A stretch of 64,000 nt of DNA from Spiroplasma ixodetis (GTDB lineage: Bacteria; Bacillota_I; Bacilli_A; Mycoplasmatales; VBWQ01): assembly GCF_027923845.1 (NCBI RefSeq), contig NZ_AP026933.1:620001-684000 (forward strand), written 5' to 3'. The stretch's first letter is position 1; every line of letters starts with the position of its first letter. Shown piece after piece: positions 1 to 9,939 of the stretch. The notes beneath the pieces are model-generated. The model made no database searches, was not told the origin of the DNA, and saw nothing but the letters and a program-made list of their open reading frames with translations. The translations under genes and the position numbers were made by a program.

Positions 1-602
1 AATTTAATTGGATTAAATTCTAAAAGTTCGCCAAAGTGAATTGTAGATTTTGCAATATCTGCTAATTGTTCAGCTGTTGGATTTAAATTAATTGAACCAT
101 CACTAAATAAAAATATTTCTTCATTTTTATTCATAATAAATGTACTTGAAACAGTTTTAGTACCTGCTTTTGGTCCAATAATTTGTAAAGCCGGACGTAA
201 AATATCAGCAGTAGTAAAAGTAATACCACCAACAAAACCATTAACTTCTTTATTATTTAATAACATCATTCCATAGTAATTACGACTTAATACCAATTTA
301 TTAGCTGCTTCTAAAGTTAAACCCTTTGCTTTTCTTAATTCATATAATTGATTAGTAAAATTTGTTACTTGATTTTCTTCAATAGATAATGTTTTAATAT
401 TAGAATTTTTAATATTACTAGGAATTTCTTTATCATTATTAAATAATAAAACTGGTGTAATAAAATTTTTAACAGGTGAATTATCATTAATAATTTTTAA
501 AGCTACTGCCTGTACTTTTTCATTATCACCTTCTGGAAATAAAATTCTGATTGATGTTTTGCTTTTTTGTAAAATAGATAAAATAAAATCTAATAGTTTC
601 AT
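1..602 (-). CDS. pta: Phosphate acetyltransferase (3' end outside window)
   Basis: Interconverts acetyl-CoA and acetyl phosphate, the step before acetate kinase in the fermentative ATP pathway of mollicutes; cytosolic. The first 200 residues are visible of about 320 usual. Family signatures are LFPEGDNEKV near residue 21, YYGMMLL near 109, and TTADILRPALQIIGPK at about 130-145, followed by the SDGSINLNPTAEQLADIA region. The ATG at 602-600 follows a GGAGAG ribosome site. It lies 23 bp downstream of pyrH on the same strand, so the two are probably cotranscribed. No frameshift is seen in the visible part. Confidence 0.93.
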   Translation of the reverse strand, partial: MKLLDFILSILQKSKTSIRILFPEGDNEKVQAVALKIINDNSPVKNFITPVLLFNNDKEIPSNIKNSNIKTLSIEENQVTNFTNQLYELRKAKGLTLEAANKLVLSRNYYGMMLLNNKEVNGFVGGITFTTADILRPALQIIGPKAGTKTVSSTFIMNKNEEIFLFSDGSINLNPTAEQLADIAKSTIHFGELLEFNPIK

Positions 603-625
603 ATTATCTTCTCTCCTTTAATTTG

Positions 626-1354
626 TTAATTTTGATTGCTAATAATAGTTGCAATTGCTTTATTTTGTACTGCTTTAATGATATTATTTTCAACCTTAAT
701 ATCAAATACCATAATTTTCAAGTTAGCTTCCATGCACATTGTTGAAGCAGTTAAATCCATTACTTTTAATTGTTTATTAGTAATATCTTGATATGATAAA
801 TGTGAATAACGAATAGCATTTTTGTTAATATTTGGATCTTTATCATAAACACCATCAACGCCATTTTTTGCCATTAATAATATATCCGCATTAATTTCAG
901 TAGCACGAAGTGCTGCTGCAGTATCCGTTGTAAAGTACGGTGAACCAGTACCACCAGCAAAAATACAAACATAGCCTTTTTCAAAACTACTAATAGCTTT
1001 TTTGTAATAAAAAGGTTCAGCAACTTGATTAATCTCTAATGATGTTTGCACAATAACTTTTACGTTAAGAGCTTTTAACTTTGATTCAATTACCAAAGCA
1101 TTCATAATAGTTGCTAACATTCCCATATAATCAGCATTAATTCTTTTTAAACCAATCTTTTCTCCTTGTTTAGCACCACGTCAAATATTACCACCACCAA
1201 TTACTAAACCAACTTCTACTTTTGCCTTAACTAGGGTTTGAATTTGTTGACAAACATTATCAATACTTTCATTATTATATAATTCATTACTACCATCACC
1301 TAAAGCTTCACCACTAATTTTTAATAATATTCGTTTATATTTAAATTGTTCCAT
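626..1354 (-). CDS. pyrH: UMP kinase
   Basis: Phosphorylates UMP to UDP in pyrimidine nucleotide synthesis; amino-acid-kinase fold, hexameric in bacteria. The 242-aa protein has the usual length. Visible signatures are KISGEAL near residue 13, the GGGNIWRG phosphate-binding loop near 53 (its Trp is a TGA codon), the FAGGTGSPYFTTD segment and the NGVDGVYDKDP motif. The start is the ATG at 1354, preceded by AGGAGG. A shorter in-frame start near 1126 would delete the nucleotide-binding loop and is rejected. It sits after tsf as in many bacteria, but a membrane-protein gene and a terminator lie between. Confidence 0.95.
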
Positions 1355-1388
1355 TTTTGATAATCCTCCTTAAATTTAATATTATAAA

Positions 1389-1412
1389 AAGCCACAGATT
1401 GCTTTGTGGCTT
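1389..1412 (-). terminator. Intrinsic terminator after the membrane-protein gene
   Basis: An 8-bp stem (AAGCCACA / TGTGGCTT) with an 8-nt loop is followed on the minus strand by TTTTATAAT. It ends the rpsB-tsf-membrane protein unit and separates it from pyrH, which then needs its own promoter or read-through. Confidence 0.8.
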
Positions 1413-1417
1413 CTTAT

Positions 1418-1999
1418 TTATTTACTGTTATCACTAGATAATGAATCATTATTTGCGCTTTCAGCGACAGTTTCTAATTCAACGTTAGCAATAACTTTTT
1501 GTGCTAAATGATCTTTAACAAAAAGTTGTGCTTGTGGAGTAATAATTGTTAAACGTTTTTTAATTTTTTTAATACCCTGTTCATAAACAATTTTTAAAAC
1601 ATTTTTCTTTTGTTCCAATGCAACAATTTTACTAGTATTAACGCTTTGTCCAAAGAAATAAATATTATGTTCATCAACTGCGATACCAAAATCAAAACTA
1701 AAAATATATGCTAATCCTAACATGATAACTAAAAATATATACTCTACTATTAATAAACTTAAAAAAGCAGGATCAGATTTAATATATTCTGGTTCAAATG
1801 TTCAAACTTGCATTCCAATTGGAACAATCGAGATAACTAAACCAATTACCCCAACTATTAATGTTGCTACTAATAATTTTAAATTCAAAAATTTAATAGT
1901 TGTTTTTGGTTTATTAAAACTATATCATCCTCAAACAAGAATAACTAATAATAATATAAACATTACTAATGCAATATAATATATAATTTGAAAATTCAC
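1418..1999 (-). CDS. Conserved membrane protein of unknown function
   Basis: A 193-aa protein I do not recognise. The GTG start at 1999 is chosen because a perfect GGAGGT site lies 7 nt upstream and the open frame begins there; an internal ATG near 1723 would remove most of the membrane part. Three hydrophobic segments are visible (about residues 5-24, 40-60 and 80-97), followed by a soluble C-terminal half of about 95 residues that ends in a Ser/Asn-rich tail. Several Trp are TGA codons. It lies 20 bp after tsf and is followed by a terminator, so it is the last gene of the ribosomal-protein unit. Confidence 0.75.
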
Positions 2000-2019
2000 T
2001 TTATTTACCTCCTAAATGT

Positions 2020-2896
2020 TTATTTGGCAGAACTATCAATTTTTTCACCTAATTGATAACGTATCATATCTATAATTGTAGCATGATTTTTAGTTAAATA
2101 CTCTTTAACCTTAATTGTATTATCTTTAATATAAAGTTGATCAACAATAGTTAATTCAGATAATAGTTTTTCAAAACGACCTCTTATAATATTTTCAAGA
2201 ATATTATCAGGACGTTTTTTTGCTTTCAATTTTTCTTCTTCTTTTGTTTTTTCACTAATAATTCATAATTCTTTATCACGAACTGTTGCGGGTATGTGAT
2301 CAATATTAATATATTTAGCATCTGCTGATACTAATTGCATAGCAACATTATTTGGAATATCACTTTCCTTATCAACACCTTTGATAATAACTAAACCACT
2401 ATATTTACCACCACCATGGACATATGAACCAAAAACTTCATCACTATTTTTACTTAAATATTGAAAACGATTTAAAACAATATTTTCACCTAATTTAGCG
2501 ATAGCAAATCTTATCTCATCATTTAAACTTTCACTACTTCCATCAGCTTTTAACATTAAAGCTTCTTCAATAGTTTTAGGTTGATGTTTTAAAATTGTTT
2601 CTAAAATCTTAGTAAATAAATCATTAAAATCTTCTAAATCAGCAACTTGTTCAGTTTGACAATTTAATTCAGCAATAATTGCATTATTACCACTAATAAC
2701 AACTTTAGTAACCCCTTCAGTGGCTTTATTAATACTTTTTTCTCTGCTTTTGCTAAACCTTTAATTTTTAATAGGAAAGTGCTGCTTCAAAAATATTATT
2801 TTTTTCCATCAAAGCTTCTTTACAATCAGTAATTGGTAAATCGGTTGTATCTCTTAATTTTTTCAATAATTTAACATCTACTTTAACTTCTGACAT
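2020..2896 (-). CDS. tsf: Elongation factor Ts (two frameshifts)
   Basis: Guanine-nucleotide exchange factor for EF-Tu. The N-terminus reads MSEVKVDVKLLKKLRDTTDL, then the UBA-like PITDCKEAL segment typical of EF-Ts. The frame breaks between about 2710 and 2790: the residue after EAALS, and an A-run after KAEK, each lack one base. With both bases restored the product is about 292 aa, normal for the family. The later part (ADGSSESLNDEIRFAIAKLGEN, about 100 residues on, then the C-terminal domain to 2020) is intact. ATG at 2896 follows AAAGGAG. Two shifts in an essential gene point to sequence error rather than loss. Confidence 0.9.
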
Positions 2897-2978
2897 ATAA
2901 ACTATTCTCCTTTATTCTTTATTTTTTCAATTCCATTTTCAGTTTTATTTTGATCAAGACTAGTAGTTTCTTCTACTA

Positions 2979-3685
2979 CTATTTCTTTTTATCAATAACT
3001 GGTTTTACACTTTGTCCTTCATTAATAGCTTCAGCAATTTTCTTTGTAATTAAAGTAATTGATTTTGTAGCATCATCATTACCAGGAATAATATAATCAA
3101 TATTATCTGGATTTGAATTACTATCACAAATCGCAATAATTTTGATACCAAGTTTAACTGCTTCTTCGACAGCAATTTTATTAGTAATAGTATCAGTAAC
3201 AAAAATAGCTTCTGGTAATTTATACATATTTCTAATACCACCAAGATTACGTTCTAAACGCGCTTTTTCTTTAATTACTAGCATTTGCTCTTTTTTTGTT
3301 AAAAGTTTAATTTCTCCACTTTTTTCTTTATTTTCAATATCAATTAACTTTTTAATACTTGATTTAATAGTTTTAAAATTAGTTAAATTACCACCTAATC
3401 AACGTTCTGTTACATAAGATGAATTACAACTAATTGCAAGTTCTTGCACAGCTTCTTTGGCTTGTTTTTTGTACCTACAAATAAAACTTTACCACCATTT
3501 TCACTAGTTTCTTTAACAAAGTGACAAGCTTCATCTAATTTACGCATTGATTTTTGTAAATCAATAATATGAATACCATTTCTTTGACCAAAAATATATT
3601 TACGCATCTTTGGATCTCATCTTTTAGTTTGGTGACCAAACTGAACTCCCGCTTCAAGGAGTTGTTCACGTGTTACAACTGACAT
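2979..3685 (-). CDS. rpsB: Small-subunit ribosomal protein S2 (frameshifted)
   Basis: Structural protein of the 30S subunit. The N-terminus has the S2 signature [15 protein letters not shown] (residues 12-26), then [20 protein letters not shown], and in the second half [14 protein letters not shown] and PEAIFVTD. One base is missing in a T-run near 3466, so the two halves lie in different frames. A further shift near the stop is possible: restoring one A in the AAAAAG run just before the stop would extend the protein by about 24 acidic residues, ending next to the tsf ribosome site. ATG at 3685 follows AGGAG. It is the first gene of the rpsB-tsf unit. Confidence 0.93.
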
Positions 3686-3807
3686 ATTGTCTCCTTCTAA
3701 TTTGTTTTTCTTCCATTTATTTCTAACATTGGCCACTTTTTAATTAAAAAGCACTAGGCAATGAATTCACAAATGTGTTGCTTATTTTCATTAAATTAAG
3801 CCTATAT

Positions 3808-3837
3808 ATTTTAGCATATTTTTTATATTTTAAACAA
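3808..3837 (-). promoter_or_regulatory. Candidate rpsB promoter
   Basis: On the minus strand, TTGTTT (3837-3832) is followed 18 bp later by TAAAAT (3813-3808), preceded by TGC as an extended -10. It lies about 120 bp upstream of the rpsB start, leaving room for a leader. The leader holds a 16-bp palindrome (CTTTTTAATTAAAAAG) near 3740. Confidence 0.5.
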
Positions 3838-3885
3838 ATTATTTTTAAACATAAAAATAGAATTGTATTTTAATAAACTATATTA

Positions 3886-4138
3886 GAACCTGTTTAGAAT
3901 CTTTTAGAAAATAAGGTAAAATTACTATATATTTTAAAATAAGAGGTATATATGCATAAAAATTATCCAAGTCATGTTACTAAAGAACAATTTGAGAACA
4001 TAAAATCAACTTTAGAAAACAGCAAAAAGAAAACAAAACCAAGAAATTTAGATTTATATGAAGTGTTTTGTGCAGTTTTATATGTATTAAAAAGTGGTTG
4101 TCAATGAAGAATGTTACCAAAAAATTTTCCAAAATGAC
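3886..4138 (+). mobile_element. IS5-family element, 5' fragment (copy 1)
   Basis: It begins with the IS5 terminal repeat GAACCTGTTTAGAATC, next to a TTA that matches the TNA target of this element. It carries the first part of the transposase reading frame from ATG 3953 up to an IS30 insertion at 4139. The rest of this copy is not found beyond the IS30 pair, so it was deleted. Confidence 0.85.
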
Positions 4139-5215
4139 GCTGAATTATACTTGTAAGTGCAAGTAAATAAAATTGCAAAAAATTCTCATATAAAAATTTC
4201 ATAATGCTAAATTTAGTTTAGAAAAAGTAAGGAGTTTTTATATGAGTTATAAACATATTGGGATAGATGAAAGAATTTATATTGAGAATCAATTGAAATT
4301 TAAAGTTAAAATTAGTGAAATAGCTAAAAATCTTAATCGAAGTATTAGTACTATTATTCAAGAAGTTAATAGAAATAAAGATAATGATCATTATTTTTCA
4401 TTAATTGCACAAAATAAAGCTGTAAATAGAAAAAAATCACATATTATTTTTCATAAGTTTAAATATAAAGATTTAGTCAAATATATACAACAAAAACTAT
4501 TATTGGGCTGATCACCTGAACAAATTTATGGCAGAATTAAAAATTTTCATAAACAATGAGCTATCAGCTTTAAAACAATTTACAATTGAATTTATTCTGG
4601 ATTATTTGATAAAGTTACTAGTAAAAATTTAAGAAGAAAAGGTAAAAAACGAAGATCTCAAGAAAATCGTGGTAAATTTAATGGTAAATCAATTAAAGAA
4701 CGAGATAATAATGTTAATGATCGCATAACTCTTGGTCATTGAGAAGGAGATACTATAGTATCATCAAGAGGTAAAAGTAAATCATGTTTAATAACTTTAG
4801 TTGAAAGAGTATCACGATTTACTTTAGCAATGTTAGTTAAAAACAAAACTACTAAAGTTATTAATAAAAATATCATTCATTATTTATCAATTCTTCCTAA
4901 AAATATTGTTAAAACTATTACTTTTGATCGTGGTAAAGAATTTGCAAATTGACAACAACTTGAAAAAAGTTAGATGTGAAAATTTATTTTGCAAATCCAT
5001 ATTCACCTTGACAAAGAGGTACTAATGAAAATACTAATGGTTTAATTAGAGAAAAATTTCCTAAAAAATTTATTTTTTCAAAAACTAATAAAAATGAAGT
5101 TCATAAATTTATATTGTCTTTAAACCAAAGACCCAGAAAAATACTAAATTATCTTTCACCAATCGAATATTTGAATAGAAAAATAATTTAGTTGCACTTA
5201 CCTTTACAATTTTGC
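4139..5215 (+). mobile_element. IS30-family element, copy A
   Basis: Complete element of 1077 bp (1078 in copy C). The ends are imperfect inverted repeats: left GCTGAATTATACTTGTAAGT, right (reverse complement) GCAAAATTGTAAAGGTAAGT. It is inserted into IS5 copy 1. It forms one arm of a large palindrome with copy B, which follows immediately. Confidence 0.88.
4242..5191 (+). pseudogene. IS30 transposase, copy A (frameshifted)
   Basis: DDE transposase of the IS30 family: N-terminal helix-turn-helix (SEIAKNLNRSISTI, residues 28-41), then the catalytic core with LGHWEGDTI (first Asp), TFDRGKEFANW (second Asp) and the RGTNENTNGLIRE motif (Glu). This copy lacks one A in the LEKKLD codon run, so it stops at 4971-4973 before the last catalytic residue. 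Copies C and D have seven A and read through to a 316-aa protein. Confidence 0.9.
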
Positions 5216-5924
5216 AATAACTTTAGTAGTTTTGTTTTTAACTAACATTGCTAAAGTAAATCGTGATACTCTTTCAACTAAAGTTATTAAACATGATTTA
5301 CTTTTACCTCTTGATGATACTATAGTATCTCCTTCTCAATGACCAAGAGTTATGCGATCATTAACATTATTATCTCGTTCTTTAATTGATTTACCATTAA
5401 ATTTACCACGATTTTCTTGAGATCTTCGTTTTTTACCTTTTCTTCTTAAATTTTTACTAGTAACTTTATCAAATAATCCAGAATAAATTCAATTGTAAAT
5501 TGTTTTAAAGCTGATAGCTCATTGTTTATGAAAATTTTTAATTCTGCCATAAATTTGTTCAGGTGATCAGCCCAATAATAGTTTTTGTTGTATATATTTG
5601 ACTAAATCTTTATATTTAAACTTATGAAAAATAATATGTGATTTTTTTCTATTTACAGCTTTATTTTGTGCAATTAATGAAAAATAATGATCATTATCTT
5701 TATTTCTATTAACTTCTTGAATAATAGTACTAATACTTCGATTAAGATTTTTAGCTATTTCACTAATTTTAACTTTAAATTTCAATTGATTCTCAATATA
5801 AATTCTTTCATCTATCCCAATATGTTTATAACTCATATAAAAACTCCTTACTTTTTCTAAACTAAATTTAGCATTATGAAATTTTTATATGAGAATTTTT
5901 TGCAATTTTATTTACTTGCACTAA

Positions 5925-6787
5925 GAACCTGTTTAGAATCTTTTAGAAAATAAGGTAAAATTACTATATATTTTAAAATAAGAGGTATATATGCATAAAA
6001 ATTATCCAAGTCATGTTACTAAAGAACAATTTGAGAACATAAAATCAACTTTAGAAAACAGCAAAAAGAAAACAAAACCAAGAAATTTAGATTTATATGA
6101 AGTGTTTTGTGCAGTTTTATATGTATTAAAAAGTGGTTGTCAATGAAGAATGTTACCAAAAAATTTTCCAAAATGACAAACTGTATATTATTATTTCCAA
6201 ATTTGAAGTAAAAACAATGATAAAGAACCTAGTGTATTGCAATTAATTTTAAAAAAATTAGTTAAAAAGATTCGTATTAAGAATCATCGAAAAGAAAAAA
6301 CTAGTTTTTGTATAATTGATTCGCAAAGTGTTAAAAATACAGATACTACTGAAAATAAAGGTTATGATGCTGGTAAAAAGATTTCAGGAATAAAACGTCA
6401 TATTGCAGTTGATACGCAAGGTTTACCACATGCAATTTACATAACTACAGCAGAAAAAACAGATCGTAATAGTGCTATCATAATGATTAAAAGTGAAAAA
6501 GAAAATCTTTCTACAGTTCAAAAAATAATAGTAGATGCTGGCTATACTGGTGAAAAATTTGCTTCTGCAATCAAAACAATCATAAATGCAAATGTTGAAG
6601 TTGTAAAACGTAATGAATTACATTCTTTTGTAGTACTACCAAAAAGATGAGTTGTAGAACGAAGCTTTGCATGATTAGAAAAATGCAGAAGATTATGAAA
6701 AAATTGTGAAAGAAAACTAAATACTAGTTTACAAATGGTTGTTCTGTCCTTTATTTCAATTTTATTAAAAAGATTCTAAACAGGTTC
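5925..6787 (+). mobile_element. IS5-family element, copy 2, complete
   Basis: 863 bp with near-perfect terminal repeats GAACCTGTTTAGAATC / GATTCTAAACAGGTTC. It is inserted in the left end of IS30 copy B. The target reads TAA on one side and TTA on the other, where the other complete copies show identical TNA duplications; one base has probably changed. Confidence 0.92.
5991..6779 (+). CDS. IS5-family transposase, intact
   Basis: 262-aa single-frame DDE transposase. Order: N-terminal DUF4096-like region (LYEVFCAVLYVLKSGCQWRM, about residues 34-53), then FCIIDSQSVKNTD (first Asp), KRHIAVDTQGLP, IIVDAGYTGEKF (second Asp) and RWVVERSFAWLEKCRRL (Glu). Trp codons are TGA. A run of seven A before LVKKIRIK keeps it in frame; copies 3 and 4 have eight A and are shifted. 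The start follows AGAGGT with an 8-nt gap. Confidence 0.92.
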
Positions 6788-6938
6788 TTACAAGTATAAT
6801 TCAGCAAATATTATATTTTAAACATAATATTTTATTTTAATTTAAGAAATTTTATTCTATGGAAATATATAGTATTTTATTATTTTATCTTTATAATATT
6901 AATAAAATAATAGAAAAAAAGAAAGCAGGAAATGATTG

Positions 6939-7757
6939 ATGGTAAAAATAATTTTTACTGATGTAGATGGTACTTTATTTGATAGTGGCAGTGCCTTAAG
7001 TGAAATTAATCTTAATGCTTGTTTAAAAGCTCAAAAAAATAATATTAAAGTTGTAATTAATACAGGTAGATATGGTGAAAATGCTATTCGTGTTGGTAAA
7101 ATGATTAATGCTGAAAAATATGATGGTTATATTATTGGTAATGATGGTGCTGAAATTTGATCATATACTAAACAAAAATGAATTTATTTACAACAATTAA
7201 ATTCAGAAATAACAATTAAACTTTATGAATGATTAACCAAATATAATAAACAAATGATTTTACATTTTAATAGTATTGATACTTTGTATGTTAACCATGC
7301 GGCTAATAGTTGAAGTACATGAGTTGAAAATCTGCAAATTAAAATTATTAAGTTAACTAATAGTACTGATATTAAAATGCCAATCTCAAAAGTAATGGTT
7401 ATTTTAGAAAAATATTGAAAGGCTAATGAAATGACAAAATTCATTAATAGTTTTGAAACTAACTTTCCAGATTTAACAATTGTTCAATATCATACAAATG
7501 TTTTTTCAATTGGTAATAAAAACATTAATAAAGGTTCGGCACTACAATGATTATGTAATCATTTAAATATTGACACTAAAGATGCATTAACGATTGGTGA
7601 TGAATTTAATGATTTACCAATGTTTGAAGTATCTGGTCATCCAATAGTAATGGAAAATGCTAATATTGCTTTAAAACCATATGGTAAAACTATTGCTCCA
7701 AATAATGATGAGCATGGAGTTGGATACATTATTAATAATTATGTTTTTAAAAAATAA
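6939..7757 (+). CDS. HAD-superfamily (Cof-type) phosphatase
   Basis: 272-aa cytosolic sugar-phosphate or nucleotide phosphatase of the Cof/YidA type; the substrate cannot be told. Motif I is FTDVDGTLFD at residues 6-15 (nucleophile and acid Asp), motif II is VINTGRY near 46, and motif IV is IGDEFNDLPMFE near 224, followed by VMENA, the usual Cof ending. The cap domain lies between. ATG 6939 is preferred over the adjacent TTG because of its spacing from AGCAGGA. It stands alone after the IS30/IS5 cluster. Confidence 0.88.
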
Positions 7758-7860
7758 AAACTTAATATTTTTAAAAATATACTCTTATAGTTTATTAACA
7801 CACTAATAATTAAAATATATTATAATAATAATATAAGAAAAGTGAAAGGAGAAGGAAAAT

Positions 7861-8013
7861 ATGGCAGCAAAAAAACCTACTGTTTTTAATATTTTTATGA
7901 AAACTACATTGCCAAAGGTTAAAGCAGAACACCCAGAATTAAAACACACTGAGGCTTTTGGAAAAGCAGCAGCATTATGAGCTAATGCTGAAGAAAATCC
8001 CAAAAACAAATAG
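7861..8013 (+). CDS. 50-aa HMG-box/YABBY-like small protein
   Basis: A very short but convincing gene: AAAGGAG ribosome site, ATG, 50 codons including one TGA Trp, and a strong terminator just after it. The sequence is basic at its ends and contains VFNIFMKTTLPKVKAEHPEL followed by KHTEAFGKAAALWA. This layout (N-x-FM, K-x-x-x-P, AF, AA-x-x-W) resembles HMG-box and plant YABBY DNA-binding segments. The resemblance is from memory of those families. A nucleoid-like role is inferred only. Confidence 0.72.
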
Positions 8014-8031
8014 ATAGACAGATAATTGCTT

Positions 8032-8062
8032 AAAAGAGTCAGATTTTAAATCTGACTCTTTT
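8032..8062 (+). terminator. Strong intrinsic terminator
   Basis: A 15-bp perfect stem (AAAAGAGTCAGATTT and its complement) with a tiny loop ends in TTTT. It closes the small-protein gene at 8013, and its symmetry would allow action on either strand. Confidence 0.85.
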
Positions 8063-8117
8063 AAATATAAAAAAATATTGAAATTTTAAAAAAACACTAA
8101 AATTGCTATACAAATCG

Positions 8118-8469
8118 GAAATGTTTAGTAATCTGTGTAACTTACAAAAATAACTATGTTTAATTAATTCTAGTAAATATAATTAAATGACTAGAAAGAG
8201 TGAGTTACAGATGGCTAAAAAAGATAACTTTAATAATAATGATCCAATATCAAAAGCAGTAGATTTATTACTAGAAAATACTGAAGATTTAACAACAGTT
8301 TTTAAACCTGGCGGTTTATATAAAGAATTAACAAAAAGATTAGTTGAAAAAATGTTGAATTCTGAAATGCAAAATTATTTAGGATATGAAAAAAATCAAT
8401 ATAGTACTACTGAAAATGCTCGTAATGGTACAAGTTCAAAAAAATTAATAACTCAACAAGGTAAAATTG
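8118..8469 (+). mobile_element. IS256-family 5' partial copy in direct tandem
   Basis: A 352-bp repeat of the left end of the IS256 element directly abuts the complete copy at 8470. The left flank TACAAATC matches the right flank of the complete copy (9845-9852). So the two together occupy one 8-bp target site, and the partial copy arose by tandem duplication rather than a separate insertion. The short frame inside (from 8211) is the transposase N-terminus run into non-coding sequence. Confidence 0.85.
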
Positions 8470-9844
8470 GGAAATGTTTAGTAATCTGTGTAACTTACAA
8501 AAATAACTATGTTTAATTAATTCTAGTAAATATAATTAAATGACTAGAAAGAGTGAGTTACAGATGGCTAAAAAAGATAACTTTAATAATAATGATCCAA
8601 TATCAAAAGCAGTAGATTTATTACTAGAAAATACTGAAGATTTAACAACAGTTTTTAAACCTGGCGGTTTATATAAAGAATTAACAAAAAGATTAGTTGA
8701 AAAAATGTTGAATTCTGAAATGCAAAATTATTTAGGATATGAAAAAAATCAACATAGTACTACTGAAAATGCTCGTAATGGTACAAGTTCAAAAAAATTA
8801 ATAACTCAACAAGGTAAAATTGAAATTGATGTACCAAGAGATCGCAATAGTAATTTTACTCCTGTAATAGTTCCTAAAAGGCAAAGAAGATTTGATGGTT
8901 TTGATCAACAAGTTCTTTCCTTGTATGCAAAAGGAATGACATTATCTGACATTAGAATGCAGTTGCAAGAGTTATATCATGGTGCTGATATTAGTGAAAG
9001 TGTTATTAGTCAAATTACTGATGATGTTATTGATGATGTTAAAGCATGACAAAATCGACCATTAGAAAGTATTTATCCTATTGTTTATTTTGATTGTATA
9101 GTAGTTAAAGTACGACAAGATAAACGGATTATTAACAAATCAGTTTATATAGCATTAGGAGTTGATTTAGAAGGCAAAAAAGATGTTTTAGGATTATGAA
9201 TTAGTGAAAATGAAGGTTCTAAGTTTTGATTATCTAATTTCACAGAAATGAAAAATCGTGGCTTAAATGATATTCTTATTGCTTGTAGTGATAATTTAAC
9301 AGGCATGTCAGAAGCAATACAATCAGTTTATCCTAAAACAGAACATCAATTATGCATTGTTCATCAAATTAGAAATAGTTTAAAATATGTTTCATACAAA
9401 CATCGAAAAGGTCTAGTTGCAGATTTAAAACCAATTTATAGTGCATGTAGTGAAGAACAAGCAATGCAAGCTTTAGAATCGTTTGAAAGTAAATGAAATA
9501 AACAATATCCTCAAATTACTAAATCTTGATATAAAAATTGAGATAATTTAATGGTTTTTATTAGTTATCCAGTAGAAATCAAAAGAGTGATTTATACTAC
9601 AAATGCTATTGAATCTGTTAATAGTCAATTACGAAAAATCATCAGAAATAAAAAAGTTTTTCCTAATGATATGGCAGTTTTCAAAATATTTTACTTGGCA
9701 ATTGAAAATATAACAAAAAAATGAACATTGCCTATTCAAAATTGAAATACAGCAATTGCTCATTTTATGATAAAATTTGAAGACAGAATTAATCTAAATT
9801 AGTAACTTTGTAAAACAAAGATACACAGATTATTAAAAAGCCTC
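8470..9844 (+). mobile_element. IS256-family element, copy B
   Basis: 1375 bp. The left end GGAAATGTTTAGTAATCTGT and the right end (reverse complement) GAGGCTTTTTAATAATCTGT are imperfect terminal repeats. The right flank is TACAAATC, the other half of the target duplication seen before 8118. Confidence 0.92.
8564..9802 (+). CDS. IS256-family transposase (mutator type), intact
   Basis: 412-aa transposase. It opens with KKDNFNNNDPISKAVDLLLE, then the conserved IEIDVPRDRNSNFTPVIVPK region, IYPIVYFDCIVVKVR (first Asp), ILIACSDNLTGMSEAI (second Asp), the QLCIVHQIRNSLKY signature, and TTNAIESVNSQLRK (Glu). An upstream in-frame ATG at 8540 would add 8 residues but lacks a ribosome site, while GAGTGAG lies 7 nt before 8564. 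All internal TGA codons are Trp. Confidence 0.92.
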
Positions 9845-9939
9845 TACAAATCAACAATGATAAAGTATAATCAAAATACTTACCTAGTAGGGTTATAGAG
9901 AAAGGTAACTTTTTTTATATTTTTAATAAACTTCATTTA

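Larger units (their letters stand above)
5216..6805 (-). mobile_element. IS30-family element, copy B, truncated and interrupted
   Basis: Contains 724 bp of IS30, the exact inverted counterpart of 4139-4862, split by IS5 copy 2 within its left terminal repeat. The right part of the element is missing at 5216, where it abuts the end of copy A. The remaining transposase frame runs from the ATG at 5836 towards 5216 and ends at the junction, so it cannot make an active enzyme. Confidence 0.85.

Noticed and set aside
1722..1979. Plus-strand 85-codon frame opposite the membrane-protein gene
   Set aside because: It is the antisense shadow of 1418-1999, which has a proper ribosome site and membrane-protein composition.
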